64,000 nt of DNA from Pseudodesulfovibrio senegalensis (GCF_008830225.1 NZ_WAIE01000006.1:1-64000), one strand, 5' to 3'. Numbered from the stretch's first letter, positions 36,235-45,317 are shown. A program made the numbers and translations. The notes: generated by a model not told the origin, from the sequence alone.

Positions 36235-36328
36235 GATTCACAACTCCCTGAATTGATTTTCCGTTTCATGAATGACCCGGATATCCGGATCGAATATTTA
36301 TTGGATGCAACTAAGTAGTAACCATTCC

Positions 36329-36357
36329 TATTTAGAAAAAGGGGGCAACTCTGTCAA
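36329..36357 (-). promoter_or_regulatory. predicted rubrerythrin promoter
   Basis: On the minus strand TTGACA (36352-36357) is 17 bp from TAAATA (36329-36334), 95 bp before the start codon. The leader contains CTACTTAG-like sequence that could be part of an operator, but no clean palindrome was found. Confidence 0.45.
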
Positions 36358-36534
36358 CGGAAAAATCAGGATCAATATACCAATATGCGGACAAAATGCA
36401 CACGAATAAACATCAAGAATACGCCACGCAGTCCTTTTCCCACGATTGCAGCGACTTGGGACCGCGACTCTTGACAGCCCGGGCGTGCTGGCTCACCATC
36501 ATCATGCAACGCGCACCAGCAAAGGAGCAGATTC

Positions 36535-36927
36535 ATGACCATAACCGTGACCACGCCAGCCCTGTTGTTTCCGGCCATATCCTTATTTATGCTGGCCTTT
36601 ACCAACCGCTTTCTTTCGCTGGGCAGCCGCATCCGTGCGCTGCACGACCATTTTCGCCAGACCAGCGACGAGTCCGTGCGCAAGCAGATCGACAACCTGC
36701 GCAAGCGGATCTTCATGATCCGCAATATGCAGGGACTGGGCGTCATGTCCATGTTCACCTGCGTGCTGTCCATGGTTTGCCTGTTCGAAAACTGGCAGCT
36801 GGCCGGAGAAATCCTGTTCGGCATCAGCCTGGCTCTGCTGCTGGCATCATTGTGGATATCGTTTCTGGAAATCAGAATCTCCGTGAACGCGCTGGAAATC
36901 CTGCTCGCGGATCTGGAAAAAAGATAA
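36535..36927 (+). CDS. DUF2721-family membrane protein
   Basis: A 130-residue integral membrane protein with three hydrophobic segments (about 7-25, 64-84 and 91-112), and between the first two a conserved basic loop (NRFLSLGSRIRALHDHF... KQIDNLRKRIFMIRNMQGLGVMS). This layout and loop are those of DUF2721 proteins, whose function is unknown. AGGAGCAG lies before the ATG. It is a single gene between the divergent rubrerythrin promoter and a repeat-rich region. Confidence 0.85.
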   Translation: MTITVTTPALLFPAISLFMLAFTNRFLSLGSRIRALHDHFRQTSDESVRKQIDNLRKRIFMIRNMQGLGVMSMFTCVLSMVCLFENWQLAGEILFGISLALLLASLWISFLEIRISVNALEILLADLEKR

Positions 36928-36932
36928 GAGAG

Positions 36933-37035
36933 CCTCCGGCGGCCAAAGAACCTTTTGAAAAAGGTTCTTTGGAATCTCCAAAATTTTTTGGCGAGCGGCC
37001 CGGTCAGCGATGCTGACCGGGCCGCTGGTCTTTGG
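36933..37035 (+). repeat. modular double-hairpin repeat, copy 3
   Basis: The repeat head CCTCCGGCGGC is followed by a 14-bp perfect stem (CCAAAGAACCTTTT arms, 36943-36972). The shared second half follows, TTTTTGGCGAGCGGCCCGG and its GACCGGGCCGCTGGTCTTTGG partner, nearly identical to the element after fmt. It probably ends the DUF2721 transcript. Confidence 0.8.
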
Positions 37036-37094
37036 CGGGGCTGACCACATTAAAAAACAGGTGAAAATTCTGTCTTTTGTTACCCCCCAATCTG

Positions 37095-37297
37095 ACAGGC
37101 TGTTAAAAAAGGTTTGAGTGCAAGGCGAAAGAAAAGAGTAAGGCCGAAGCGTACTTCATGTACGCGAGGATTTGCTCTTTTTGCATCAACGCTGCAATCG
37201 GGCCTTTATCGACAGCCTGAAGGGATGTGTCCCTTGCCCGCCAGAGGCGAAATCCCATCGTCCAATACCGCCGAAGGCGGCATCAACCGTCTCTTCT
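37095..37297. repeat. TACGCGAGG repeat joined to the CCGGAGGC-type repeat
   Basis: 37095-37221 is a single unit of the family seen at 15.2 and 26.5 kb (GCGTACTTCATGTACGCGAGG, TTTTTGCATCAACGCTGCAATCGG), flanked by inverted ends ACAGGCTGT and GACAGCCTG. 37221-37297 is a relative of the element at 5617-5693, including CGCCGAAGGCGGCATCAA. The two families are directly joined here, and again in reverse order at 50349-50422. Confidence 0.75.
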
Positions 37298-37299
37298 TC

Positions 37300-37338
37300 A
37301 AAAAAAAACCCCGCGCACCATTTCCGGTGCGCGGGGTT
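37300..37338 (-). terminator. htpG terminator
   Basis: A 13-bp perfect stem (AACCCCGCGCACC/GGTGCGCGGGGTT, 37307-37338) lies 20 nt after the htpG stop with at least eight U residues following on the minus strand. Confidence 0.92.
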
Positions 37339-37357
37339 CGGATGATTGGTATGAGGC

Positions 37358-39256
37358 CTAGTCCTCGGCCTTGACGTACCAGCCGGACGACTGGGTCAGC
37401 AGGGACTGGATGCGTCCCACCAGCGCGTGCGGGTCAGTCAGGTAGCCTTCCAGCAGCAGCGCGGATTCATAGAGCTGGCGCGCGGCCTGCTCCACGAACG
37501 GATCGTCGTTGTTCTTGGCGTAGATGTCGATCATGTTGCGCACAAGGGCGTGGTCCGGATTGATCTCCAGCACCTTGACCGGAATGGAGGTGTCCTTGCT
37601 CACCGCGCGCATGATCTTGTCCATGGAACTGGTGACGTGGCCGTCCGGGTTGGAGAGGCAGACCGGGGAGTCGGACAGACGGGCCGAGACCTTGACCTCG
37701 GAAACCGAATCGCCCAGCACTTCCTTGATGCGGGCCATGAGCTTGTCCAACGTGGAGGACTGTTCCTCGTTCAGTTCGGGAACGTCCGGCTCGTCGGCCT
37801 TGCTCTCAAAGGCGTCCAGCGCGGCCGGGTCCGCGTGCTCGGCGGCCACCAGCTTGAATTCCTCGAACTCGCGGATGGTGTCCATGGCAAATTCGTCGAT
37901 GGGTTCATAGAGGTAGAGCACCTCGATGCCCTTGCGCCGGAACATTTCCAGATGCGGGTTCAGGGCCAGCGCCTCGCGCGACGCCCCGTAGGCGTAGTAT
38001 ATCTCTTTCTGGCCTTCGCGGGCTCGGCTCACGTAGTCGGCCAGCGAGGTCAGGCCGTCCGCGTCTTCCTGCTCCGAGGAGTTGAAACGCACCAGCTTGG
38101 CGTAGCGGTCCTTGTGGATGAAATCCATGTACCCGGCCTTGAAGATGGAGCCGTGCTCCTTCCAGAACTCGGCATAGCGGTCCGCGTTGTCCGCGGCCAT
38201 CTTTTCCAGATGCGAAAGCACCTGCTTGGTCAGGGTGGAGCTGATCTTGCGCATGAGCACGTTGTCCTGCAGCGTCTCGCGCGAGATGTTCAGGGGCAGG
38301 TCCTCGGTGTCCACGACCCCGCGCACAAAGCTCAGGTATTCGGGCAGCAGGTCCTTGTTCTGGTGCTGGATGAGCACCCGGCGCACGTAGAGGTCCAGGC
38401 CCCAGTTGTCGCGGTTCATGCCCGTGAGAAAATCCGTGCTCTTGGGCGGGATGAACATGAGCGCGTTGAACTGCACGGGCGCGTCCACGGAGATGTGCAT
38501 GGTGTCAAAGGGATCTTCGCTGTCGAAGGTCAGGAACTTGTAGAACTCCGCGTACTGCTCGGGCTTGATCTGGAACTTGGGCTCGCGCCACAGGGCGGGC
38601 ACGGTGTTGACCCGCTCGTCGCCCACCATGATGGGGAAGTTCACGAAGTTGGAGTGCTTGGTCAGCACCTGTTTGATGTGGGCCGTGTTGGTGAATTGGC
38701 CCTTGAGGTCGTCCTTGAGCTGCACGGTGATGGACGTGCCGCGCGGCAGGTCTTCGTCCAGCTCCTGCAGCTTGTAGTCGGTGCGGCCGTCCGAGGTCCA
38801 AACGATGACCGGGGAATCCGGCTGCATGGAGCGGGTCTTCACGGTCACTTCGTCGGCCACCATGTATACGGAATAGAAGCCCACGCCGAACCGGCCGATG
38901 AGCGTATCCAGCGATTCCTTGCCTTCCTGGGCCAGCTTGGCGATCTGGGCCGTGCCGGAATGGGCGATGGTGCCGATGTTGGCCATGACTTCCTCGCGGG
39001 TCATGCCCACGCCCGTATCGGTTACGGTGACGGTTCCGGCTTCCTCGTCGGTCTCGATGCGGATTTCCAGCGGCAGGGAATCATCGGCCCCGTTGTCCGC
39101 AGTGCTGGACTGGAACCGGTATTTTTCCAATGCGTCGGACGCGTTGGAAACCAGCTCGCGCAGAAAGATTTCCTTGTTGGTGTACAGGGAATGAACAAGA
39201 ATATCGAGAAGCTGGCTGATTTCAGCCTTGAACTTGTGGGTGGTTTTTCTACCCAT
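37358..39256 (-). CDS. htpG: molecular chaperone HtpG (Hsp90)
   Basis: An ATP-dependent chaperone of 632 residues. The GHKL ATPase domain is clear from NKEIFLRELVSNASDAL, the TDTGVGMTREE motif, GTIAHSGT and GRFGVGFYS. The middle domain (about 230-490) and the C-terminal dimerisation domain follow. The start codon is 6 nt after a perfect AAGGAGGT, and an upstream in-frame ATG is rejected. It is monocistronic with a strong terminator. Confidence 0.97.
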   Translation of the reverse strand: MGRKTTHKFKAEISQLLDILVHSLYTNKEIFLRELVSNASDALEKYRFQSSTADNGADDSLPLEIRIETDEEAGTVTVTDTGVGMTREEVMANIGTIAHSGTAQIAKLAQEGKESLDTLIGRFGVGFYSVYMVADEVTVKTRSMQPDSPVIVWTSDGRTDYKLQELDEDLPRGTSITVQLKDDLKGQFTNTAHIKQVLTKHSNFVNFPIMVGDERVNTVPALWREPKFQIKPEQYAEFYKFLTFDSEDPFDTMHISVDAPVQFNALMFIPPKSTDFLTGMNRDNWGLDLYVRRVLIQHQNKDLLPEYLSFVRGVVDTEDLPLNISRETLQDNVLMRKISSTLTKQVLSHLEKMAADNADRYAEFWKEHGSIFKAGYMDFIHKDRYAKLVRFNSSEQEDADGLTSLADYVSRAREGQKEIYYAYGASREALALNPHLEMFRRKGIEVLYLYEPIDEFAMDTIREFEEFKLVAAEHADPAALDAFESKADEPDVPELNEEQSSTLDKLMARIKEVLGDSVSEVKVSARLSDSPVCLSNPDGHVTSSMDKIMRAVSKDTSIPVKVLEINPDHALVRNMIDIYAKNNDDPFVEQAARQLYESALLLEGYLTDPHALVGRIQSLLTQSSGWYVKAED

Positions 39257-39372
39257 GGATAAACCTCCTTGCAAAACGCCGGAGAACCGGGCGGCCACGT
39301 GACCGCCCGGCCCGGTTCAAACTATGGGGGAATGGTTGCCGCGAAATCGCAGGCTGCGAACCGCGACCGATA

Positions 39373-39984
39373 TTAGGTAGTTACGGTTTTGATCTTGTCA
39401 AGAAGGTACTTTTCCATCTCGCGCCGGTCCTTGCGGATGCGTACCAGCTCGGCCTCCATGATGCGCAGCTTTTCCTTGAGCTCGGCATTTTCGCTGCGCA
39501 GGGCGTCCACATCATCCGTGCTTGCGGAAATACGGCTTACGGCCTGTTGCACTTCCTCGCGGATGGAATCCAATTCCGCAGAATCCGCGGCCCCCGGAGC
39601 CAACACGCTGCGCACGCCTTCGCCGATGGACCGGGCAATCTCAAGGCCGATGGCCGAGGCCATCTTCATGGCGCCGTCCATGCCCGCCACGGCCACGCCC
39701 GAACCGGACGCCGGGGCATCGCCCACGGCCGGAACAGCGTCCGCCTGCAAGGGATAGGACTGGCTCAGATGCTCCATGACATCCCGAGCCGTATGCCCTT
39801 CCTTGAGCATGGTGGAGATCACGGAAAAAATTTCCACGGCCTCGGGCCTGAACCGCTTCTGCCGCCCGCGCCCCACGCTGGGCAGGTGCTGCGCAAACCG
39901 GTTCTTCCAGTAATGCACCGTGGACTCGGGCAACTCCAACTCGCGCGCGATCTCCGCCACGGAAAGCAACTTCTTGCCAGTCAT
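39373..39984 (-). CDS. MerR-family regulator with coiled-coil tail
   Basis: A 203-residue DNA-binding protein. The winged helix is at the N-terminus (LLSVAEIARELELPESTVHYWKNRFAQHLPSVGRGRQKRFRPEAVEIF, residues 6-54). The C-terminal 70 residues form a long heptad-rich coiled coil (LRSENAELKEKLRIMEAELVRIRKDRREMEKYLLDKI), with an Ala/Gly-rich linker between. No effector-binding domain is present, so it may be a structural or chaperone-linked regulator rather than a metal sensor. It lies 116 bp upstream of htpG on the same strand. Confidence 0.85.
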   Translation of the reverse strand: MTGKKLLSVAEIARELELPESTVHYWKNRFAQHLPSVGRGRQKRFRPEAVEIFSVISTMLKEGHTARDVMEHLSQSYPLQADAVPAVGDAPASGSGVAVAGMDGAMKMASAIGLEIARSIGEGVRSVLAPGAADSAELDSIREEVQQAVSRISASTDDVDALRSENAELKEKLRIMEAELVRIRKDRREMEKYLLDKIKTVTT

Positions 39985-40382
39985 GAAACCCCCTCGTTCG
40001 CAGACTGTTGTTGTTTTTCATTGTAGTACAACCTTTCCGTGCGCCACGCAACCCTGCTACGACATTTTATCCCTCTGAATTTCGGAACTTTTCCGTTCAC
40101 CGTTGTTCGCAGAATACGTTGTGGTTCATAATTCATGATTTTTTCTAGACTTTTTTGCAAAAGAGACTGGGGACCAGCGAATACCAGTGTGCGATCCACA
40201 ACCTCCCCGTATACGACTCCATATTCAGATATAGATTGTGTCTATTTATAACATAGATATATACCGATAATAACGATTGGTATCCAAAGCTTCCATTTTC
40301 TATGATGCATAATCGCCGATTTGCCCGGTAAAACGCGAGGAACACGGCATCGGCTCACCACATCTTCCAAGGAGAGGGCTTC
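39985..40382. other. divergent intergenic region upstream of the YedE-type gene
   Basis: 398 bp with an unusually AT-rich core (about 40205-40280, repeated ATATA/TATA steps), so promoters for both directions probably lie there. No gene or clear operator is supported. A minus-strand frame at 40145-40345 lacks coding character. AAGGAGAGGGCTTC precedes the YedE start. Confidence 0.5.
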
Positions 40383-41465
40383 ATGAAAAACTTTCTTGCC
40401 ACGAGATCGGGCATCGTGATCGTGGGACTGATCATCGGCGTACTCGCCCCGTTGCTGCAATACATGGGCAACCCCGGCAACATGGGCATCTGCGTGGCCT
40501 GCTTCGAGCGGGACATTGCCGGGGCCATCGGCATGCACCGGGCCGGCGTTGTCCAGTACATGCGACCGGAAATCATCGGTTTCGTGCTCGGCTCGCTGGT
40601 GGCGGCCTTTGCGGCCCGCGACTTCCGCCCCCGGGCAGGGTCTGCGCCCATCGTGCGTTTCGTGCTGGGCGTATTCGCCATGATCGGAGCGCTGGTATTT
40701 CTGGGCTGCCCGTGGCGTGCCCTGCTGCGGCTGGCCGGCGGCGACCTGAACGCCATCTTCGGCATTATCGGCCTCATCGCCGGTGTCTGGATCGGCACCT
40801 ATTTCTTCCGCACCGGCTACACGCTGGGCCGCGCCAACAAGGCTCCGGCCACCGTGGGCCTGCTCATGCCCGTGATCATGGTCGGCGCGCTGGCGCTGCT
40901 GCTGCTGTTCCCGCAGATTTCCGGCAAGCCGACCAGCGGTGTGCTCTTTTACAGCCTCAAGGGCCCCGGTGCCATGCACGCGCCCCTGTTCATCGCGCTG
41001 GGCGTGGGCCTTGTGGTGGGCATCATCGCCCAACGCAGCCGTTTTTGCACCATGGGCGCATTCCGCGACGTGATCCTCTTCCGCCAGACGCACCTGCTTT
41101 GCGGCGTGCTGGCCCTGCTGGTGGCCGCCACGGTCATGAACCTCGTGCTCGGCCAGTTCCACACGGGGTTTGAAGGACAGCCCGTGGCCCACACGCAGGG
41201 ACTGTGGAACTTCATGGGCATGGTGCTGGCGGGCCTGTGCTTTGCGCTGGCCGGCGGCTGCCCCGGGCGCCAGCTCTTCCTTTCCGGCGAGGGCGACGGC
41301 GACGCCGCCGTGTTCGTGCTGGGCATGGTCGTTGGTGCGGCCTTTGCCCACAACTTCGGGCTGGCCAGTTCTCCCAAGGGCATCGGCCCGCATGGCATGG
41401 CCGCGGTTGTGATCGGACTGGTCACCTGCCTGGCCATCGGATTCACCATGCGCAAAAAGGCCTGA
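40383..41465 (+). CDS. yedE: YedE-type putative selenium transporter
   Basis: A 360-residue membrane protein of the YedE/YeeE fold with about ten membrane segments in two repeats. Each repeat has a conserved cysteine in a Cys-containing loop: MGICVACFERDI, LGCPWRA, RSRFCTMGAF and GGCPGRQLF. This subgroup (putative selenium-transport YedE) occurs with selenium-metabolism genes, and the neighbouring TusA and Se/S-carrier-like genes support that. Transport of selenium or reduced sulfur species is inferred, not shown. A strong ribosome-binding site precedes the ATG. Confidence 0.88.
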   Translation: MKNFLATRSGIVIVGLIIGVLAPLLQYMGNPGNMGICVACFERDIAGAIGMHRAGVVQYMRPEIIGFVLGSLVAAFAARDFRPRAGSAPIVRFVLGVFAMIGALVFLGCPWRALLRLAGGDLNAIFGIIGLIAGVWIGTYFFRTGYTLGRANKAPATVGLLMPVIMVGALALLLLFPQISGKPTSGVLFYSLKGPGAMHAPLFIALGVGLVVGIIAQRSRFCTMGAFRDVILFRQTHLLCGVLALLVAATVMNLVLGQFHTGFEGQPVAHTQGLWNFMGMVLAGLCFALAGGCPGRQLFLSGEGDGDAAVFVLGMVVGAAFAHNFGLASSPKGIGPHGMAAVVIGLVTCLAIGFTMRKKA

Positions 41466-41544
41466 CGAACAGTATGCTGCCGGGTCGTCACCGGCCCGAG
41501 CAGATTCGTCAGCGAACAGTACCTTAATGACCAAGGAGTCGAGC

Positions 41545-41760
41545 ATGAATACAGTTGACGCACGGGGCCTTTCCTGCCCCCAACCGGTTCTGGACACGCT
41601 GACCGCCATTGCGGGCCAGCCTTCCGGGTCCATCGAAATCCTCGTGGACACGCAGGCATCGCGTGAAAACGTGTGCCGCGCGGCCCAATCCAAGGGCTGG
41701 TCCGTGGAATCGGACACCGAGGAAAACAACGAATACCGTATCGTCATCACCAAGGGCTGA
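41545..41760 (+). CDS. TusA-family sulfur/selenium carrier
   Basis: A 71-residue TusA-fold protein with the invariant motif ARGLSCPQPVLDT and its persulfide-carrying Cys11. Such proteins shuttle sulfur, and YedF relatives are linked to selenium use. AAGGAG lies 6 nt before the ATG at 41545, so that start is preferred over the one at 41527. It follows YedE by 79 bp, and the next gene starts 1 nt after its stop. Confidence 0.9.
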   Translation: MNTVDARGLSCPQPVLDTLTAIAGQPSGSIEILVDTQASRENVCRAAQSKGWSVESDTEENNEYRIVITKG

Positions 41761-41761
41761 C

Positions 41762-42310
41762 ATGGCTTTCTGGAAATTCGGCAAAAAAAAGGCGGCTCCC
41801 GGTTCTGCTTCGGCGGACCGGGGGTTGCTGGTCTTTGAAAACACCAGCGAAGTCATCCGCGCCGAATCCGTGCTCAAGGAGCACGGCTGGACCGTGCGGG
41901 TCATGGGGCCGCCCCCGGAACTGCGCACGGGTTGCGATCTGGTCATCGAGTTTCCGCTCATCGAAGAGCTGAACGCCATCCGCCTGCTGGAGCAGGCCGG
42001 AGCGAGCCTGCCCCTTTCCGTGGTGCCGGTGAACAGCCCCCTGCTGACCCCGGTGGACCTGTTTCAGGTCAAGGATTTCGGCGACTGGATCATGGTCCGC
42101 GCCGCCAACATGAAGCTGACCGTGGAAAAGGCCAGCCGTACCATCGTCAACATTTCGGGCGGCGGCTGCCCGGACGTGCCCTATCTGGGCGTGCGGCTCA
42201 TCGGCAAGACCCTTGAGGACGCGCCGCACCCGCGCGATGTGGGCCACACCCTGTGCGGCTACGCCCTTGCACTGGCTTTCGAGGAGATGCGCAGGCAATG
42301 CTCGCAATAG
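41762..42310 (+). CDS. DUF3343 (putative Se/S carrier) protein with extra C-terminal domain
   Basis: 182 residues. Residues 20-65 match the DUF3343 fold, now described as putative Se/S carrier (LLVFENTSEVIRAESVLKEHGWTVRVMGPPPELRTGCDLVIEF, Cys58). Typical members are 75-90 residues. Here about 110 further residues follow, with NISGGGCPDVPYL and GHTLCGYALALAFEEM and two more cysteines. The extension was not recognised. It starts 1 nt after the TusA stop, so the two are coupled. Confidence 0.75.
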   Translation: MAFWKFGKKKAAPGSASADRGLLVFENTSEVIRAESVLKEHGWTVRVMGPPPELRTGCDLVIEFPLIEELNAIRLLEQAGASLPLSVVPVNSPLLTPVDLFQVKDFGDWIMVRAANMKLTVEKASRTIVNISGGGCPDVPYLGVRLIGKTLEDAPHPRDVGHTLCGYALALAFEEMRRQCSQ

Positions 42311-43203
42311 TAGGCACCATACCCGACCCGGGCGTGGACATTCTGGACGGCCCGGTGGTCAGACGCGGACAGGCCATGTTCGTGGAAGAACAGGCCGTGG
42401 ATACGGACCGGGGAACACCGGCCCTGCTGGCCTCGGCCCTTGCGGCCTGCGAATTTCTCGGGCTGGACGTGCCCCACGCCCTGCTGGTTGGGGACGAAGG
42501 TCTGGGCCACGGCAGCCGCAACCTCTATCGCCACCTGAGCGAAGTGCTGCCCGGACGAAACTACACCACCATGGCCTACCACTACCTGCAGCCGGACACG
42601 GACTGGCACGATCGCGTGCTGCTGGCCATGCAGTCCATGGCAACCATGCCGAAAATCGTGGCCGACGCCGGATTCATGTATGCGGCCAAGATGAGCGGGC
42701 AGTCGGGCGTCTACGACCTGTTCACCCCGGACGCGGGAGAACTGGCCTTTCTGGCCGACCCGGACGCGCCCCATCCCTTTTACACGCGCGGCTTCATCCT
42801 GCACGACGACCAGGACGTCCCGGCCCGCATTGCCGAGGCCTACGAGCACGGCAACAGCGCGCGCTGCCTGCTGGTCAAGGGCGGCACGGACCGCGTTGCT
42901 CAAAACGGCCGGGTCCTGTACACGGTGAACGGTACGCGCCCGGGCAGCGATTCCCCCATGGAGGCCGCAAGCATGAAAGCGGTGGAGGCCATGGAGGCCA
43001 TGGGCGGCACCGGCGATACCATCACGGGCATGGCCGCGGCGCTCATGGAATCCGGCATGGCCGCGCCCGAGGCCGCCCATGTGGCGGCGCAGGCAAACCG
43101 CGTGGCCGGCGACATTGCCCGCCCCACGCCTGCCAGCCAGATCCATGAACTGATCCAACACATACCCGCAGCCCTCGATCGGGTCATGAAACAGGCCGGT
43201 TGA
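42298..43203 (+). CDS. ribokinase-fold protein, NAD(P)HX-dehydratase-like
   Basis: A 301-residue protein of the ribokinase/YjeF-C superfamily. It has VADAGFMYA, FTPDAGELAFL, LVKGGTDRV and the phosphate-anchoring GGTGDTITG (236-244), with the catalytic Asp in GTGDT as in ADP-dependent NAD(P)H-hydrate dehydratases. A role in selenium metabolism is not known, so it may serve general repair or be a specialised kinase. Its start overlaps the end of the DUF3343 gene by 13 bp, which ties it to the same operon. Confidence 0.7.
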   Translation: MLAIVGTIPDPGVDILDGPVVRRGQAMFVEEQAVDTDRGTPALLASALAACEFLGLDVPHALLVGDEGLGHGSRNLYRHLSEVLPGRNYTTMAYHYLQPDTDWHDRVLLAMQSMATMPKIVADAGFMYAAKMSGQSGVYDLFTPDAGELAFLADPDAPHPFYTRGFILHDDQDVPARIAEAYEHGNSARCLLVKGGTDRVAQNGRVLYTVNGTRPGSDSPMEAASMKAVEAMEAMGGTGDTITGMAAALMESGMAAPEAAHVAAQANRVAGDIARPTPASQIHELIQHIPAALDRVMKQAG

Positions 43204-43226
43204 GCACAAACCGCGAAAACACAGCA

Positions 43227-43445
43227 ATGAAGGACAACACCGCGCCCGTTCATCCGGGCATGACCCTGCTGGACACCGTGGCCCAGTTCCCGGCCACCGA
43301 AGACGTGTTCCGCTCCCGCGACGAACAGGCCGGAAAATGCCTGCTGTGCACCGCGCTGTTCGACACCATCGCACAGGTGGCTCAGGACAACTGCCTTGAC
43401 CTGGAATCCCTGCTTACCGAACTGAACGAGGCTGCCGGCCGGTAA
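43227..43445 (+). CDS. DUF1858-domain protein
   Basis: A 72-residue soluble protein with the compact helical DUF1858 pattern (MTLLDTVAQFPATEDVFRSRDEQAGKCLLCTALFDTIAQVAQDNCLDLESLLTELNEA), including the CX2C (KCLLC) usually found. Such domains occur alone or next to redox and sulfur-transfer enzymes. The function is unknown. A TTG start at 43200 overlapping the previous stop is an alternative. It is the last gene of the selenium/sulfur cluster. Confidence 0.75.
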   Translation: MKDNTAPVHPGMTLLDTVAQFPATEDVFRSRDEQAGKCLLCTALFDTIAQVAQDNCLDLESLLTELNEAAGR

Positions 43446-43597
43446 CCCGCCTTTTGCCCCTTCGTCACGTTTTCCGTACAAAACCGCACGGTTCGCTTTT
43501 GTTTTTTCCGCTTTTTCACTCCGTGTTCACCACTCGACGCATCCGTTTTGTGCCCATCGGCTTTTTTTGCGCACATTTCTTATTTTAGCAAAATTCA

Positions 43598-43625
43598 TTG
43601 ACATAATATTTTTTCATTAGATAAA
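43598..43625 (+). promoter_or_regulatory. predicted promoter of the Lrp-family gene
   Basis: A consensus -35 (TTGACA, 43598-43603) is 16 bp from GATAAA (43620-43625), with an AT-rich spacer. The start codon lies 42 bp downstream. Lrp-type regulators often autoregulate at such AT-rich promoters. Confidence 0.6.
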
Positions 43626-43667
43626 TAGAAAGCCAGAACTTTTCTTTTTGAAACAGTGAGGGCTTTC

Positions 43668-44150
43668 ATGAAAAAGAAATTCGATGCCCACGACAGGCAT
43701 CTGGTGGCCACGTTGACCAACGACGGACAAATGTCCGTTGGCAAGGTGGCGGACCGGCTCGGAGTGACCGCGCCCACAGTGCGCTCGCGGCTCAAGAATC
43801 TGGTCACGGCCGGAGCCGTGCGCGTGGCCGCGCTGGTCAACCCCATGAAGGCGCGCGGCCTGACCGTGGCCTTGGTGGGAATCTCCCTGCAGAGCCACAA
43901 AATGCTGGACGAAAAGCTCGAACAGATATCCACGCTGGCGCGGGTGAACTGGTGCGCCGTGGTCACAGGCCGCTACGATATCATTGTGGAGATAACCTGC
44001 GGCGAGGATATTGGCGACCTCTACGACTTTCTGGACAAGGACCTTTCGCAGGTGGGCGGCATCAACTCCAGCGAGTCGTTCGTGGTCATGAAGAGCAAGC
44101 GCAAATGGCTCTACCTCCCCGAGGCCGTGACCCAAAAATTCCAAAAATAG
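43668..44150 (+). CDS. Lrp/AsnC-family transcriptional regulator
   Basis: A 160-residue regulator: N-terminal helix-turn-helix (FDAHDRHLVATLTNDGQMSVGKVADRLGVTAPTVRSRLKNLV) and a C-terminal effector-binding RAM domain (VALVGISLQSHKMLDEKLEQI, WCAVVTGRYDIIVEITC). Because alanine dehydrogenase follows 54 bp downstream on the same strand, it likely controls alanine catabolism in response to alanine, as known for AldR-type proteins. GTG at 43656 is an alternative start, but GAGG precedes the ATG. Confidence 0.92.
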   Translation: MKKKFDAHDRHLVATLTNDGQMSVGKVADRLGVTAPTVRSRLKNLVTAGAVRVAALVNPMKARGLTVALVGISLQSHKMLDEKLEQISTLARVNWCAVVTGRYDIIVEITCGEDIGDLYDFLDKDLSQVGGINSSESFVVMKSKRKWLYLPEAVTQKFQK

Positions 44151-44204
44151 GCAAACACCGGACCCATCCGGAAACCATAACAACTTTCACGCAAGGAGCA
44201 GACC

Positions 44205-45317
44205 ATGATCATCGGTATCCCCAAGGAAATCAAAACACTGGAAAACCGTGTTTCCATGACCCCCGGCGCGGTGGAAACCCTTGTCCGCCAAGGCCATTCC
44301 GTGCTGGTGGAAGGCGGCGCAGGCGTGGGCAGCGGACTGGCCGACGAGGAATACCGTCAGGCCGGAGCCACCATCGTGCCCACGGCAGCCGAGGCCTGGG
44401 GCGCGGAAATGGTCATCAAGGTCAAGGAACCCGTTGCCCCGGAATACGGTTTTTTGCGCAAGGACCTGCTCCTGTTCACCTACCTGCACCTTGCTGCCGA
44501 GGAAGCTTTGACCAAGGCCATGCTCGATTCCGGCGTGACCGGCATCGCCTATGAAACGGTCAAGGACAGGGCCGGAACCCTGCCCCTGCTGACCCCCATG
44601 TCCGAGGTTGCCGGCCGCATGGCCACGCAGGTGGGCGCGCACCATCTGGAAAAGAGCCAGGGCGGCCGCGGCATGCTGCTGGGCGGCGTTCCCGGCGTTC
44701 CCCCGGCGCAGGTGGTGGTCATCGGCGGCGGCGTGGTGGGCACCAATGCCGCACGCATCGCCATGGGCATGGGCGCGCGCGTCATGGTCATCGACCTTTC
44801 GCACCAGCGCCTGCAGTATCTGGACGACATCTTTGACGGCCGTCTGGTGACCATGACCTCCACGGAACCCAACATCCGCGCGGCCGTGCAACAGGCCGAC
44901 CTGCTGGTGGGCGCGGTGCTCGTGCCCGGAGCAAAGGCTCCCAAGCTGGTGACCCGCGACATGCTGCCCACCATGAAGAAAGGCTCGGTCATCGTGGACG
45001 TGGCCGTGGACCAGGGCGGCTGTGTGGAAACCATCAAGGCCACCACGCACGACGCGCCCACCTACGTGGTGGACGACGTGGTCCACTACGGCGTGGCCAA
45101 CATGCCCGGCGCGGTTCCCCGGACCTCCACCTTCGCACTGGTCAACCAGACCCTGCCCTATGCCCTGCGCATCGCCAAGGACGGCCTCGGCGCCCTGCGG
45201 CAGGACCCGGGTCTGGCTCTGGGCCTGAACACCATGGAAGGAACCCTGACCTGTCCTGCCGTGGGCGATGCCTTCGGCATGGACTGCACCACCCCGGAAC
45301 AGGCTCTGGGCATCTAA
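44205..45317 (+). CDS. ald: alanine dehydrogenase
   Basis: Interconverts L-alanine and pyruvate with NAD. The length of 370 residues is typical. The N-terminal catalytic domain has [26 protein letters not shown] and [28 protein letters not shown], with the substrate-binding Arg and Lys. The NAD domain has [28 protein letters not shown], and [16 protein letters not shown] follows. AAGGAGCAG precedes the ATG. Many sulfate reducers use it to grow on alanine. The adjacent Lrp regulator supports inducible control. Confidence 0.97.
   Translation: MIIGIPKEIKTLENRVSMTPGAVETLVRQGHSVLVEGGAGVGSGLADEEYRQAGATIVPTAAEAWGAEMVIKVKEPVAPEYGFLRKDLLLFTYLHLAAEEALTKAMLDSGVTGIAYETVKDRAGTLPLLTPMSEVAGRMATQVGAHHLEKSQGGRGMLLGGVPGVPPAQVVVIGGGVVGTNAARIAMGMGARVMVIDLSHQRLQYLDDIFDGRLVTMTSTEPNIRAAVQQADLLVGAVLVPGAKAPKLVTRDMLPTMKKGSVIVDVAVDQGGCVETIKATTHDAPTYVVDDVVHYGVANMPGAVPRTSTFALVNQTLPYALRIAKDGLGALRQDPGLALGLNTMEGTLTCPAVGDAFGMDCTTPEQALGI

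Noticed and set aside
37427-39262. Long plus-strand open frame opposite htpG
   Set aside because: Shadow of htpG. No start signal or family similarity.
40145-40345. Minus-strand frame in the AT-rich region before yedE
   Set aside because: Poor codon use and overlaps the presumed promoter. Lacks a start signal.
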